Below, piece after piece: positions 36,744-44,169 of a DNA stretch of 64,000 bases. Position numbers and translations under genes: made by a program. The DNA is taken from assembly GCF_004698125.1 (NCBI RefSeq), contig NZ_ML214298.1, positions 682,001 to 746,000 on the forward strand, in the 5' to 3' direction. The notes beneath the pieces were generated by a model, which saw nothing but the letters and a program-made list of their open reading frames with translations, did not search any database and had not been told where the DNA came from. Position 1 is the first letter of the stretch; each line of letters starts with the position of its first letter. The stretch is from Halosimplex halophilum. GTDB taxonomy: Archaea > Halobacteriota > Halobacteria > Halobacteriales > Haloarculaceae.

Positions 36744-38132
36744 TCAGGCGTCCGGCCCCTCGTGGGTCGCCAGCGTCGTCGACTCCTCCGAGTCGGGCGG
36801 GCGCCAGACGACGGCTATCTCGTAGTCGCTGGCGACGCCGACCGTGACCGAGTCGCCGGCGACGACCGATCCGCCCTCCCCGCCGACCGACCCCTGCCAG
36901 ACGCCGGGACCCCGCTGGTCGACGCCGTCGACCTCGGCGAACCCCTCTCCGCGGATCTGGACCGCCTCTCGGGGCACCGCGTCGCCGGCCTCGTGGGTGA
37001 CCGTGAGGGTGCCGACGCCGTCGCCGGCGTGCTCGTACGAGAAGCCGAACGAGACGGTCGGCGGACCGCCGGTGCCGGGGTCTCGCTCGATGTCCGGCCC
37101 GGGGAACTCGCCCGGGAACCCGGTCACGTCGCCGCTCGGGACCGTCGCCGTCGCGGTGACCGCCTGCCCGTCGGCCCGGAGCGTCGGGTCGCCGCCGAGG
37201 AAGGCCTCGGAGTTGCCCGCCCACTCGGCCATCGCCGGGCGGTCGGCCTCCCCCTCGAACAGCGCGGCGGCGCGGACGCGCGTCCGGTCCTCGGCCACGT
37301 GGTAGCCCATCCCCTCGCCGACCCCTCCCTCGAAGGTCTCCCCGGTCGCGTGCGTGCGACCCTGGAGGACGTGCGCGCTCCCGACCGAGTCGAGGAGCCG
37401 CCGGCACTCGGGGACGGCGTCGACGTAGCGGTCGGCGTTGCCCGTTCGCGCGTCGACGATGGCCTCGACGACCGGCCGCTTGTCGACCGTGTCCTCGCTG
37501 GAGACGGTCCCGACGGTGACGAGCATCCCGTCGCGGACCGCCGCCGCTCGCGGGTCGGCGGGGCTGAAAAGGCGGAACCCGCGGTAGGCCTCCCCCGCCT
37601 CGAAGCCGTACTCCCGCAGGCCGTCCTCGACGGCCGTCCGGTCGAACTCGCCCAGGAGGACCGACGCCGACCGGGCGAACCGGAACAGCGCCCGCTGGTC
37701 CCCGAACCGGCCGACGCCCGGGATCGGGTACCGCCCCTGGAACTGCTGCAGGGCGCCCGAGCCGAGCGCGCCCTCGAACTCGCCGAGCGCCCGCGGCGCC
37801 ATCCCGAGAAAGGCGTACCCCGACTCCCCGGTCTGGTCGAGCAGCGACGGGTCCGGCATCCACCGCGTCAGCGTGGCTGTCGGCGTCTCGGGCCGGACCG
37901 GCGCCGGCGTCGCCGTCGGCGTCCCGGTGGGCGTCGACTCGCTGTCGTCGTCACCGGCTCCGTCGCCGCCGCTGTCCCCACCGTCACCGCCGCCGTCCCC
38001 CTCGGACCCGTCGCCGGGCGCCTCGGTCGGCGTCCCGCCGCCGAGGACGCCGCCGAGACAGCCCGACAGCGCCGACAGGGCCGCGATCGTCGCTCCCCCT
38101 CGCTTCAGTGCGTTCCGTCGCGTCTCCGGCAT
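36744..38132 (-). CDS. Tat-type lipoprotein with C-terminal pilin-like domain (copy 2 of tandem pair)
   Basis: A 462-residue secreted protein. The N-terminus R-R-N-A-L-K-R-G-G is a twin-arginine-like motif, followed by a lipobox L-S-G-C near residue 24, so it should be exported folded and lipid-anchored. A Gly/Asp/Thr-rich linker (about residues 30-80) precedes the main domain. The last 100 residues contain F-S-Y-E-H-A-G-D-G, L-T-V-T-H-E-A-G-D and V-A-G-D-S-V-T-V-G-V-A. This resembles the C-terminal beta-domain of archaeal pilins of the DUF1628 type, as far as I can judge. Paralogue of 38202-39545. Confidence 0.82.
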   Translation of the reverse strand: MPETRRNALKRGGATIAALSALSGCLGGVLGGGTPTEAPGDGSEGDGGGDGGDSGGDGAGDDDSESTPTGTPTATPAPVRPETPTATLTRWMPDPSLLDQTGESGYAFLGMAPRALGEFEGALGSGALQQFQGRYPIPGVGRFGDQRALFRFARSASVLLGEFDRTAVEDGLREYGFEAGEAYRGFRLFSPADPRAAAVRDGMLVTVGTVSSEDTVDKRPVVEAIVDARTGNADRYVDAVPECRRLLDSVGSAHVLQGRTHATGETFEGGVGEGMGYHVAEDRTRVRAAALFEGEADRPAMAEWAGNSEAFLGGDPTLRADGQAVTATATVPSGDVTGFPGEFPGPDIERDPGTGGPPTVSFGFSYEHAGDGVGTLTVTHEAGDAVPREAVQIRGEGFAEVDGVDQRGPGVWQGSVGGEGGSVVAGDSVTVGVASDYEIAVVWRPPDSEESTTLATHEGPDA

Positions 38133-38201
38133 CGCTCCCCGTGTTTCCGGACTGCCAGCAAAACAGTTGCGGAGTCGATCAGTCGCCGGCCGCGACAGGA
38201 T

Positions 38202-39545
38202 TCAGGCGTCGGGACCGCGGTACGCGTCGAGCGTCGCGGCCGTGTCCCCGTCCGCGCTCTCCCAGGCGACGTTGATCTCGCAGTCGCTGGCGACGCCGAC
38301 CGCGACCGAGTCGCCGGCGACGACCGTCTCGCCGTCGCCGCTGGCCGTGCCCCGCCACTCGCCGGCCGCGGTCTGGTCGGCGCCGTCGACCGCGGCGAAG
38401 CCCGTCCCGCGGAGGGACAGTTCCGCCGCGGGGACCGAGTCGCCGCCGTCGTGGGTGACCGTCAGGAGGCCGGCGCCGTCGCCGGTCGACTCGTAGTCGA
38501 ACTCGAAGACGACCTGCGGCGTCCGCGTCTCGCCGGGCGGCGACTCCCCCGGCATCCCCTGCCGGAACTGCTCGATGTCGGCGCTGTCGACCGTCGCCCG
38601 CGCCGTGACGACCCGGCCGTCGACGGCCGTCTCGGGCTCCCGCCCGTAGAACGCCTCGGCGTCGGCCGCCCAGTCGGCCAGCGCCGCCTCGTCGGCCCGC
38701 CCCTCGCGGAAGACCGCCGGGGTCCTGACCGCCGTCTCCGACCCCTCGACCTCGTAGGCGATGCCGCCGGCGACGGCGCCGTCGAGGGTCGCGCCGGCCC
38801 GGTAGGTCCGCCCGGCGAGGACGTGCCCGCTCCCGAGCGCGTCGACGAGACGAGCGCAGTCGGCCGACGCGTCGACGTAGCGCTCGCCGTCGCCGGCTCG
38901 CGCCGCGAGGATCGCCTCGACGGTGGCGGTCGCGCGGTCGCCGTCGTTGAACGCCGGCGCGGTGACCAGCGTCGACTCGCCCAGCGCCGCCGCGCCGCCG
39001 CCCTCCTGTGCGAAGACGGCGAAGCCGTGGGCGGTCTCCCGCTCGCTGTACCCCTGGCTCCGCAGGTCCTCGGCGGCGGCGCCGCGGTCGACGCCGCCCT
39101 CGAAGATCAGCACGCCGAGCCCGAGCTGGACGAACGACCCCGTGTCGGCGTACGACTCGACGCCCGGGACCCCGGAGCCGCCCCGGAAAGTCTCGACCGC
39201 GCCGTCGCCGAGGTCGGACTCGTAGTCGAGCAGTGCCGCTGGCGCGGCCGACGTGAACGCGTAGTGCTCGCGGTCGAGCGCCGCCGGCTCGGGGAGCCAC
39301 GTCGCGTAGTCGGCGTTCGGGGGGCCCGCAGGGGTCGGCGTGGCCGTCTCGGTCGGTGTCGCCGTCTCCGTCGGCGTGGGGGTCTCGGCCGTCGTCGGCG
39401 TCGCAGTGCTCGTCGCGGTGTCGGTCGGCGCGCCGGCCGGTTCGTCCGTCGCGGTACCCGTATCGTCGCTCAGACAGCCGGCCGTCGCGCCGGCGAGGAG
39501 GGCGGCCGCGCTGCGTCGGAGGAAGGTCCGTCGCGGGGATGTCAT
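38202..39545 (-). CDS. Tat-type lipoprotein with C-terminal pilin-like domain (copy 1 of tandem pair)
   Basis: A 447-residue paralogue of the preceding protein. It has R-R-T-F-L-R-R-S near residue 5 (twin-arginine), lipobox A-T-A-G-C near residue 23, and a Thr/Pro/Glu linker with repeated T-P-T-E-T-A-T. The central domain has L-G-S-G-H-V-L-A-G-R-T near residue 240, matching V-G-S-A-H-V-L-Q-G-R-T in the partner. The C-terminal domain has L-T-V-T-H-D-G-G-D-S-V and V-A-G-D-S-V-A-V-G-V-A, and both proteins end G-P-D-A. The genes are 69 bp apart in the same direction, a tandem duplication that has diverged. Confidence 0.82.
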   Translation of the reverse strand: MTSPRRTFLRRSAAALLAGATAGCLSDDTGTATDEPAGAPTDTATSTATPTTAETPTPTETATPTETATPTPAGPPNADYATWLPEPAALDREHYAFTSAAPAALLDYESDLGDGAVETFRGGSGVPGVESYADTGSFVQLGLGVLIFEGGVDRGAAAEDLRSQGYSERETAHGFAVFAQEGGGAAALGESTLVTAPAFNDGDRATATVEAILAARAGDGERYVDASADCARLVDALGSGHVLAGRTYRAGATLDGAVAGGIAYEVEGSETAVRTPAVFREGRADEAALADWAADAEAFYGREPETAVDGRVVTARATVDSADIEQFRQGMPGESPPGETRTPQVVFEFDYESTGDGAGLLTVTHDGGDSVPAAELSLRGTGFAAVDGADQTAAGEWRGTASGDGETVVAGDSVAVGVASDCEINVAWESADGDTAATLDAYRGPDA

Positions 39546-39628
39546 CGTCCGCGGGTTTCCCGTCGCGATGGTAAATACTTGCTGTCCGACACGGACGACC
39601 GGTTGCGAGTGCCGTGCCTTCCGGCAGG

Positions 39629-39634
39629 TTTACC
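39629..39634 (+). promoter_or_regulatory. TATA-like box of the helicase gene
   Basis: A TTTACC element centred about 27 nt before the GTG at 39659, supporting that start over the GTG at 39614. Confidence 0.5.
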
Positions 39635-39658
39635 CTCCCCGCAGCAGTGTCCCCTGAC

Positions 39659-41500
39659 GTGCAACCGGGTCGGATCTTCGAGGAGTTCCCGGCGCCCTCC
39701 TACCGCGGCGCCCAGGAGCAGGCCCTGGCCGACATCCGCGACGCCTTCGCGGCCGGCAACGACGTGGTCCTCGTGCGCGCGCCGACCGGCAGCGGCAAGT
39801 CCCTGCTCGCCCGCGCCATCGCCGGCTGTGCTCGCACCGCCGGCGAGAGCGAGGCGGGCGAACCCATCGACGCCTACTACACCACCCCGCAGGTGTCCCA
39901 GCTCGACGACGTGGCGGGCGACGACCTCCTCCAGGACCTCAAGGTCATCCGCGGGAAGAACAACTACGACTGCATCCTCCCCGGCGAGACGGATACCCCC
40001 GTCGACCAGGCGCCCTGCGCCCGCGAGCGGATGTTCGACTGCCAGGTCCAGCATCGCTGTCCCTACTTCTCCGACCGCGCCATCGCCGCGAACAACCGCA
40101 TCGCCGCGATGACCCTGGCCTACTTCATGCAGACCGCCGGCTCCGACGTGTTCGGCCAGCGCGACGTGCTCGTGATCGACGAGGCCCACGGGCTGGGCAA
40201 CTGGGCCGAGATGTACGCGACCATCGACCTCGGGCCGGACACCGTCCCGGTCTGGGACGCCTGCGAACCGCCCGAGATCGACGGCCTCGACGACGCAGTC
40301 AGCTACGCCGACACGCTCCACACCATGGCCGGCCGCCGGCTGACGGAGGTGCGCCAGCAGGCGGAACTCGACCCGGAGGAGGCCGCCGAGCGCGACAAGC
40401 TCGTCAAACTCCAGTCGGACCTGTCGTGGTTCGCGGAGGACTACCGCGACGAGGACAGCGCCACCACCTGGGTCGTCGACCAGGCCGACGGCGCGGGGAC
40501 CAGGGTAACGATCAAGCCGATGGCGCCCGAGAAGTACCTCAAACACACCGTCTGGGACCGCGCCAGCAACTTCGCGCTGCTGTCGGCGACCATCCTCAAC
40601 AAGGACGCCTTCTGCGCCAACGTCGGCCTCGCGCCGGACCGCGTGGCCCTCGTCGAGGTGCCCCACACCTTCCCCGTCGAGAACCGGCCGCTGTACGACG
40701 TGACCCAGGGGAAGATGACCTACGAGGCCCGCGACGAGACGATCCCCCGGGTCGCCGAGACGCTCGTGCGGATCATGCAAGCCCACCCGTCGGAGAAGGG
40801 GCTGGTCCACTGCCACTCCTACGCCATCCAGGACCAGCTGCGGGAACACCTCCGGGAGTTCGGCGTCGACTCGCGCGTCCGCACGCACGACTCGGCGGAC
40901 CGGGACGCTCAGCTGTCCACGTGGAAGCGCGTCGACGACCCCGACGTGTTCCTCTCCGTCAAGATGGAGGAGGCGCTGGACCTGGAGGGCGACCTCTGTC
41001 GCTGGCAACTGCTGTGCAAGGCGCCGTATCCGAACACCCGCGACTCCCGCGTCGCCGCGCGGCTGGAGGACGACCAGTGGGGCTGGTACTACCGGACCGC
41101 TCTCAGAACCGTGATCCAGGCCTGCGGCCGCGTCGTCCGCGCGCCCGACGACTACGGCGCGACCTACCTCGCCGACTCGTCGCTACTGGACCTCTTCGAA
41201 CGCGCCCGCGTCGACATGCCCGACTGGTTCGCCGAACAGGTCGACCGCATGAGCGAGCCCGACCTGCCCGCCGTCGACACCGGGGCCGCCACCGGGTCGA
41301 GTTCCAGCACGTCGAATCGCTCCCGGTCGACGGGGTCGAACGCGGGCGGGTCCGACGGTACCTCGTCGGCGTCCTCGGGCGCCTCGGCGTCGGGGTCCGG
41401 GTCGAGCGGCGACGACGACAGTTCTCGCGGCGGTCGCCGCCGCTCCCGCCGCTCGAAGTCCAGCTCCAACCCCATCGCCGACGTGTGGGACACCGAGTGA
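39659..41500 (+). CDS. XPD/DinG-type Fe-S superfamily 2 helicase
   Basis: A 613-residue DNA helicase. Walker A A-P-T-G-S-G-K-S is at residues 41-48. The Fe-S cluster cysteines are Cys105, Cys120, Cys128 and Cys134 (C-x14-C-x7-C-x5-C). The D-E-A-H box (V-I-D-E-A-H) is near residue 173, and the C-terminal helicase half has S-A-T-I near 306 and Q-A-C-G-R-V-V-R near 487. Such proteins unwind DNA 5' to 3' in repair. The last 75 residues are unusual: a Ser/Gly/Asp-rich tract followed by a basic R-R-R-S-R-R-S-K stretch, absent from typical XPD. The start is GTG, fixed by the TATA-like box. Confidence 0.93.
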   Translation: MQPGRIFEEFPAPSYRGAQEQALADIRDAFAAGNDVVLVRAPTGSGKSLLARAIAGCARTAGESEAGEPIDAYYTTPQVSQLDDVAGDDLLQDLKVIRGKNNYDCILPGETDTPVDQAPCARERMFDCQVQHRCPYFSDRAIAANNRIAAMTLAYFMQTAGSDVFGQRDVLVIDEAHGLGNWAEMYATIDLGPDTVPVWDACEPPEIDGLDDAVSYADTLHTMAGRRLTEVRQQAELDPEEAAERDKLVKLQSDLSWFAEDYRDEDSATTWVVDQADGAGTRVTIKPMAPEKYLKHTVWDRASNFALLSATILNKDAFCANVGLAPDRVALVEVPHTFPVENRPLYDVTQGKMTYEARDETIPRVAETLVRIMQAHPSEKGLVHCHSYAIQDQLREHLREFGVDSRVRTHDSADRDAQLSTWKRVDDPDVFLSVKMEEALDLEGDLCRWQLLCKAPYPNTRDSRVAARLEDDQWGWYYRTALRTVIQACGRVVRAPDDYGATYLADSSLLDLFERARVDMPDWFAEQVDRMSEPDLPAVDTGAATGSSSSTSNRSRSTGSNAGGSDGTSSASSGASASGSGSSGDDDSSRGGRRRSRRSKSSSNPIADVWDTE

Positions 41501-41527
41501 CCGCCGTGGCGCGCGCTGTCGCGCGAG

Positions 41528-41681
41528 GGATTCGCGACTCGCGGGTTGCGAATCAGCTGGGGAGGATCGTGGCCGTCTGCGGTGCTGTGCGGGGCGGTTG
41601 CTGTTGCAGTCACGGAGCGGTGCTGTCCCGGCGGACTGAACGGACGAGGCGCGCTCGCGCCGACAGTCGCCTGAGCGGGCA
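41528..41681 (+). repeat. Dispersed hairpin-rich repeat, copy X
   Basis: Begins 27 bp after the helicase stop. Shares with the minus strand of 52951-53116 a palindromic block (GATTCGCGA ... GCGAATC, 41529-41554) followed by G-CTGGGGAGG-TCGTGGCCGTCTGCGGTG. A second shared block is CCCGGCGGACTGAACGG-CGAGGCGCGC, with CAGTCGCCTGAGCG at the end. A hairpin GGCGCG-CT-CGCGCC is at 41648-41661. Non-coding, function unknown. Confidence 0.75.
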
Positions 41682-41695
41682 CTATCCGCGCGGTG

Positions 41696-41733
41696 CGAGG
41701 CGCTGTGCGCCTCGAAGCGAACGGCTGTGCCGT
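41696..41733. other. Two adjacent perfect hairpins with TGT loops
   Basis: An 8-bp stem (41696-41703 with 41707-41714) and a 5-bp stem (41721-41725 with 41729-41733), each around the loop TGT. They follow the dispersed repeat directly and may be part of it or act as a transcription terminator. Confidence 0.5.
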
Positions 41734-41975
41734 GAGCGGGCGGTGCCGAGAGCGCGGATATCCCGTCTCAGCGACCGCGAGCGCGCCGAGGGCTTTCAGC
41801 GCCCGCCGTCTAATGCGGTCGATTCAACTCAGAGCGAGCGCACCGAGGACGTTCGCCGCTCGCTGTCGCCCCCGATGGTCGCGACTCGCGGCGATCAGGG
41901 GACGAGAGATCCCACTCTCACTATCGGTCGTGGATGCCGACGAACGGGCTTGATGTGGGAGAATACGGAAGTGGG

Positions 41976-42023
41976 ACTCCGCGTCGGTGAAATCGGAGAA
42001 GCGCCCGAGGCGGGATTTGAACC
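41976..42023 (-). repeat. 48-bp direct repeat of the tRNA-Asp 3' end (copy A), att-like
   Basis: Identical over 48 bp to 42418-42465, which covers the last 22 nt of the tRNA-Asp gene and 26 nt downstream of it. The two copies lie 442 bp apart in the same orientation. This is the arrangement left by site-specific integration at a tRNA 3' end. Confidence 0.8.
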
Positions 42024-42077
42024 ACGCCCGAGAACCTGCGCCGAAGGCGCAGAACCTCGGTCTATTTCAAATCCCGC
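42010..42077. repeat. Nested palindrome capped by tRNA T-arm sequence
   Basis: Outer arms GCGGGATTTGAA (42010-42021) and TTCAAATCCCGC (42066-42077) are perfect inverted repeats derived from the tRNA T-arm. Inside, CCGAG-AAC-CTGCGCC-GAA-GGCGCAG-AAC-CTCGG forms a perfect symmetric hairpin with a 7-bp inner and a 5-bp outer stem. Confidence 0.75.
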
Positions 42078-42145
42078 ATGAGGTCGTTTCGCTGCTCACG
42101 GTGGCGAGCACACGAGGTGCTCGCCGTGTTGTTCACAGCAGAAGA

Positions 42146-42225
42146 CGCCCGAGGCGGGATTTGAACCGGAATCAGACGTGCTCGCTCGTTGCACTCGCTG
42201 CGCGCGACTGATAGGGTTCAGATCC
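42146..42225. repeat. 80-bp T-arm-capped repeat unit, copy B
   Basis: Begins with the tRNA-Asp acceptor/T-arm sequence (minus-strand sense) and ends with the T-arm in the opposite sense. It differs from copy C (42296-42375) at two positions. Confidence 0.8.
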
Positions 42226-42295
42226 CGGACGACGCACACTGAATCCGGAACGCGGCGCGATGAAACGCGCCGCTTGCCAGTTGGATTCAGAGAAG

Positions 42296-42375
42296 CGCCC
42301 GAAGCGGGATTTGAACCGGAATCAGACGTGCTCGCTCGTTGCACTCGCTGCGCGCGACTGATAGGGTTCAAATCC
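42296..42375. repeat. 80-bp T-arm-capped repeat unit, copy C
   Basis: Near-identical to copy B, exactly 150 bp further on. The 11-nt termini GGATTTGAACC and GGTTCAAATCC are perfect inverted repeats, and an inner ATCAG/CTGAT pair lies just inside them. Confidence 0.8.
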
Positions 42376-42417
42376 AGTACTGCCGCTCTCCGATTTCGAG
42401 AGGGACGCGGAGATGAA

Positions 42418-42465
42418 ACTCCGCGTCGGTGAAATCGGAGAAGCGCCCGAGGCGGGATTTGAACC
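42418..42465 (-). repeat. 48-bp direct repeat including the tRNA-Asp 3' end (copy D, true tRNA)
   Basis: The partner of 41976-42023. It covers the 3' end of the functional tRNA gene plus 26 nt downstream, so it would be the attachment site next to the intact tRNA. Confidence 0.8.
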
Positions 42466-42516
42466 CGCGTCACGACCGTGACAGGGTCGTATGATGGGCC
42501 ACTACACCACCCGGGC
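42444..42516 (-). tRNA. tRNA-Asp (GTC)
   Basis: A 73-nt cloverleaf on the minus strand. The acceptor GCCCGGG pairs with CTCGGGC (last pair G-C first, one mismatch-free stem allowing G-T), with discriminator G and no encoded CCA. The anticodon stem CGACC/GGTCG carries the loop CTGTCAC with anticodon GTC. The T-arm GCGGG-TTCAAAT-CCCGC is intact and the D-arm contains GTAGTGG. A TATA-like box (42541-42550 on the minus strand) lies about 30 nt upstream. No intron is visible. Three further partial copies of its 3' end lie downstream. Confidence 0.97.
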
Positions 42517-42540
42517 ACGCATTCACGGGTTCGCCGGAGA

Positions 42541-42550
42541 TGAATTTAAG
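42541..42550 (-). promoter_or_regulatory. TATA-like box of tRNA-Asp
   Basis: Reads CTTAAATTCA on the minus strand, about 25-34 nt before the tRNA 5' end. Confidence 0.55.
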
Positions 42551-42645
42551 ACTTTCCAAACGAGGTCCCCGTGCCACGGGGAGTCACGCTGAACCCCCTC
42601 GCGGCCGTTCTCGGGTCTGTTAACCGTCGTCGGATCCGAGACGCC

Positions 42646-42660
42646 GACGCTGCGAGCGTC
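42646..42660. other. Short hairpin upstream of the KaiC-like gene
   Basis: GACGCT-GCG-AGCGTC, a perfect 6-bp stem with a 3-nt loop. Another small hairpin (CCCCGT-GCC-ACGGGG) is at 42567-42581. No known role. Confidence 0.35.
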
Positions 42661-42801
42661 ACGGGCCAAAATTCAATGATATGATACTACACAGACGAAC
42701 GACATCTCACGACTGATAACACCGACGGAACTTACTTGCGTGCCGAACACAGTTACGTCAGGTAGCGGAGTTACGTGGACGGCAACTCCGGGGACATCGC
42801 C

Positions 42802-43404
42802 ATGAGTACGACATCGGACGACAGTGGGAGTACAGAGATGCCGCTGAACGTGTTGTTGCTGGCGCCGTCGGTCGGCGGCCACGAGGACGAGGTCTGCGGC
42901 GAGTTGCTGCACGGCCCCGGCGAGCGCGAACACGCGCTGCTGGTCACCTGCATGGAGTCGCCGGCCGAGCGACTCGACGTCTGGACCGACCACGAGGGCG
43001 GGCGACCGGAGAACGCGACGGTCGTCGACGTGGAGCCCGTCGCGCGGTCGACGGCCGCGACCGCGGCCGGGACCGACGGCGCGCCGAACGCCGTCGTCGA
43101 GTCGGTCGACGCCGAGACCGACCTGGCCGGACTGGGCGAGGTGATCGACCGCCACCTCTCGGACCTCGCCGCGACCGGCGAGGCGACCGTCTGCGTCCAC
43201 TCGGTGTCGGACCTGCTCCAGCGCGCCGAGGAGCCCGCCGTGTTCAAGTTCCTCGAGGTGCTGACGCGGACGGTCGACCGCGCCGGTGCGGTGGCCCACT
43301 ACCACATGAACCCGGACGTGCACGACCCCGAGACGGTCGAGACGTTCGAGGTGTTGTTCGACAGTGTCGTCGACCTCCGGACGGCAGACGTCGGCGGCGA
43401 GTGA
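42802..43404 (+). CDS. KaiC/RecA-like haloarchaeal protein (DUF7504-like)
   Basis: A 200-residue protein with P-L-N-V-L-L-L-A-P-S near residue 13, where a KaiC-like fold would have its P-loop, but no clear G-K-S/T is present. Further motifs are A-L-L-V-T-C-M-E-S-P near 45, C-V-H-S-V-S-D-L near 132 and A-V-A-H-Y-H-M-N-P near 167. It looks like the degenerate RecA/KaiC-type domain that in haloarchaea often accompanies signalling proteins. ATG at 42802 (M-S-T-T-S-D-D) is chosen; a GTG nine codons upstream is possible. The stop overlaps the start of the response regulator gene (GTGA). Confidence 0.78.
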   Translation: MSTTSDDSGSTEMPLNVLLLAPSVGGHEDEVCGELLHGPGEREHALLVTCMESPAERLDVWTDHEGGRPENATVVDVEPVARSTAATAAGTDGAPNAVVESVDAETDLAGLGEVIDRHLSDLAATGEATVCVHSVSDLLQRAEEPAVFKFLEVLTRTVDRAGAVAHYHMNPDVHDPETVETFEVLFDSVVDLRTADVGGE

Positions 43405-44045
43405 CCCAGCTAGAACCGATGAACCAGGACGAACGGCCCGACTCCGAGTCCGCGACCGACGAACACGCGCGCGACCGTCCGGCCCGGCGGGACCGCTCGC
43501 CCGACGGTGGCCCCTCCGCGCAGGTCGTCCTCGTCGCGGACCGCGACCCGGCCGTCACCGACGGGCTGGCCGACGTGCTCAGGCAGCGGTTCACCGTTCG
43601 GGCGGCCTACGACAGCGCCGACGCGCTGGCCAGCCTCGACGCCGACGTGAGCGTCGCCCTGCTCGACCCGACGATCCCGGGCCTGTCGGTCCGGCGGGTC
43701 GTCGACCGCGTCAGGGCGGACGGGACCGACTGCCAGGTCGCCGCGCTGACCGACGACCCCCTCGACGTCGAGTCGACGGCGTTCGACGACTACCTCGTCA
43801 AGCCCGTCGACGGCGACCGCCTCACGGAGACCGTCGAGCGGCTCGGCCGACGGGCGACCTACCGCACGACCCTCGAATCGTACTACAGAATCGCCAGCGA
43901 GCGCGCGGACGCGAGCGGCGAGGAGCGCGAGCGCCTCGACAGCCGACTCGCCGAGCTCGACGACCGACTCGACGACGTCTTCGACTCGCTCGACGGCGCC
44001 GAAGCCTACGACGCCGCCCTCCGCGAACTCGACACCGACCCCTGA
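43401..44045 (+). CDS. Response regulator with HalX domain
   Basis: A 214-residue regulator. The receiver domain (about residues 40-155) has V-L-V-A-D-R-D-P near 43, the phospho-accepting position in A-L-L-D-P-T near 90, and Y-L-V-K-P-V-D near 133 (conserved Lys). The C-terminal coiled-coil HalX domain (about 150-205) reads R-R-A-T-Y-R-T-T-L-E-S-Y-Y and is rich in Glu, Arg and Leu. There is no DNA-binding domain. A GTG at 43401 overlaps the upstream stop by 4 bases; an ATG at 43419 is the alternative. Coupled to the KaiC-like gene, so they probably act in one signalling module. Confidence 0.88.
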   Translation: MTQLEPMNQDERPDSESATDEHARDRPARRDRSPDGGPSAQVVLVADRDPAVTDGLADVLRQRFTVRAAYDSADALASLDADVSVALLDPTIPGLSVRRVVDRVRADGTDCQVAALTDDPLDVESTAFDDYLVKPVDGDRLTETVERLGRRATYRTTLESYYRIASERADASGEERERLDSRLAELDDRLDDVFDSLDGAEAYDAALRELDTDP

Positions 44046-44169
44046 CGGCCCCGTCCCCGGCGGGGTCCGGTCGCGTCGGGCCTGCGAGCGCTCCCTTCGA
44101 GCGCAAGCCCGACCGCTATTCACCGTCCGCCCCTACCGCCGTTACGGCACGACCAGTGCCGGACGACCC

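Larger units (their letters stand above)
41501..42443. other. Non-coding repeat region between helicase and tRNA-Asp, 943 bp
   Basis: No real protein gene. The first third (to about 41740) is a series of inverted repeats that also belong to the dispersed repeat at 41528-41681. The centre (41740-41975) is featureless but still GC-rich. The last part (41976-42443) consists of copies of the tRNA-Asp 3' end and its palindromic derivatives. Short open frames here translate to repeated fragments such as A-R-C-T-R-C-A-R-L-I-G and look spurious. Confidence 0.75.

Noticed and set aside
41501-42440. Possible small proteins with A-R-C-T-R-C-A-R-L-I-G fragments
   Set aside because: The fragments are translations of tRNA-derived repeats, occur twice at the same spacing as the DNA repeats, and lack start signals.
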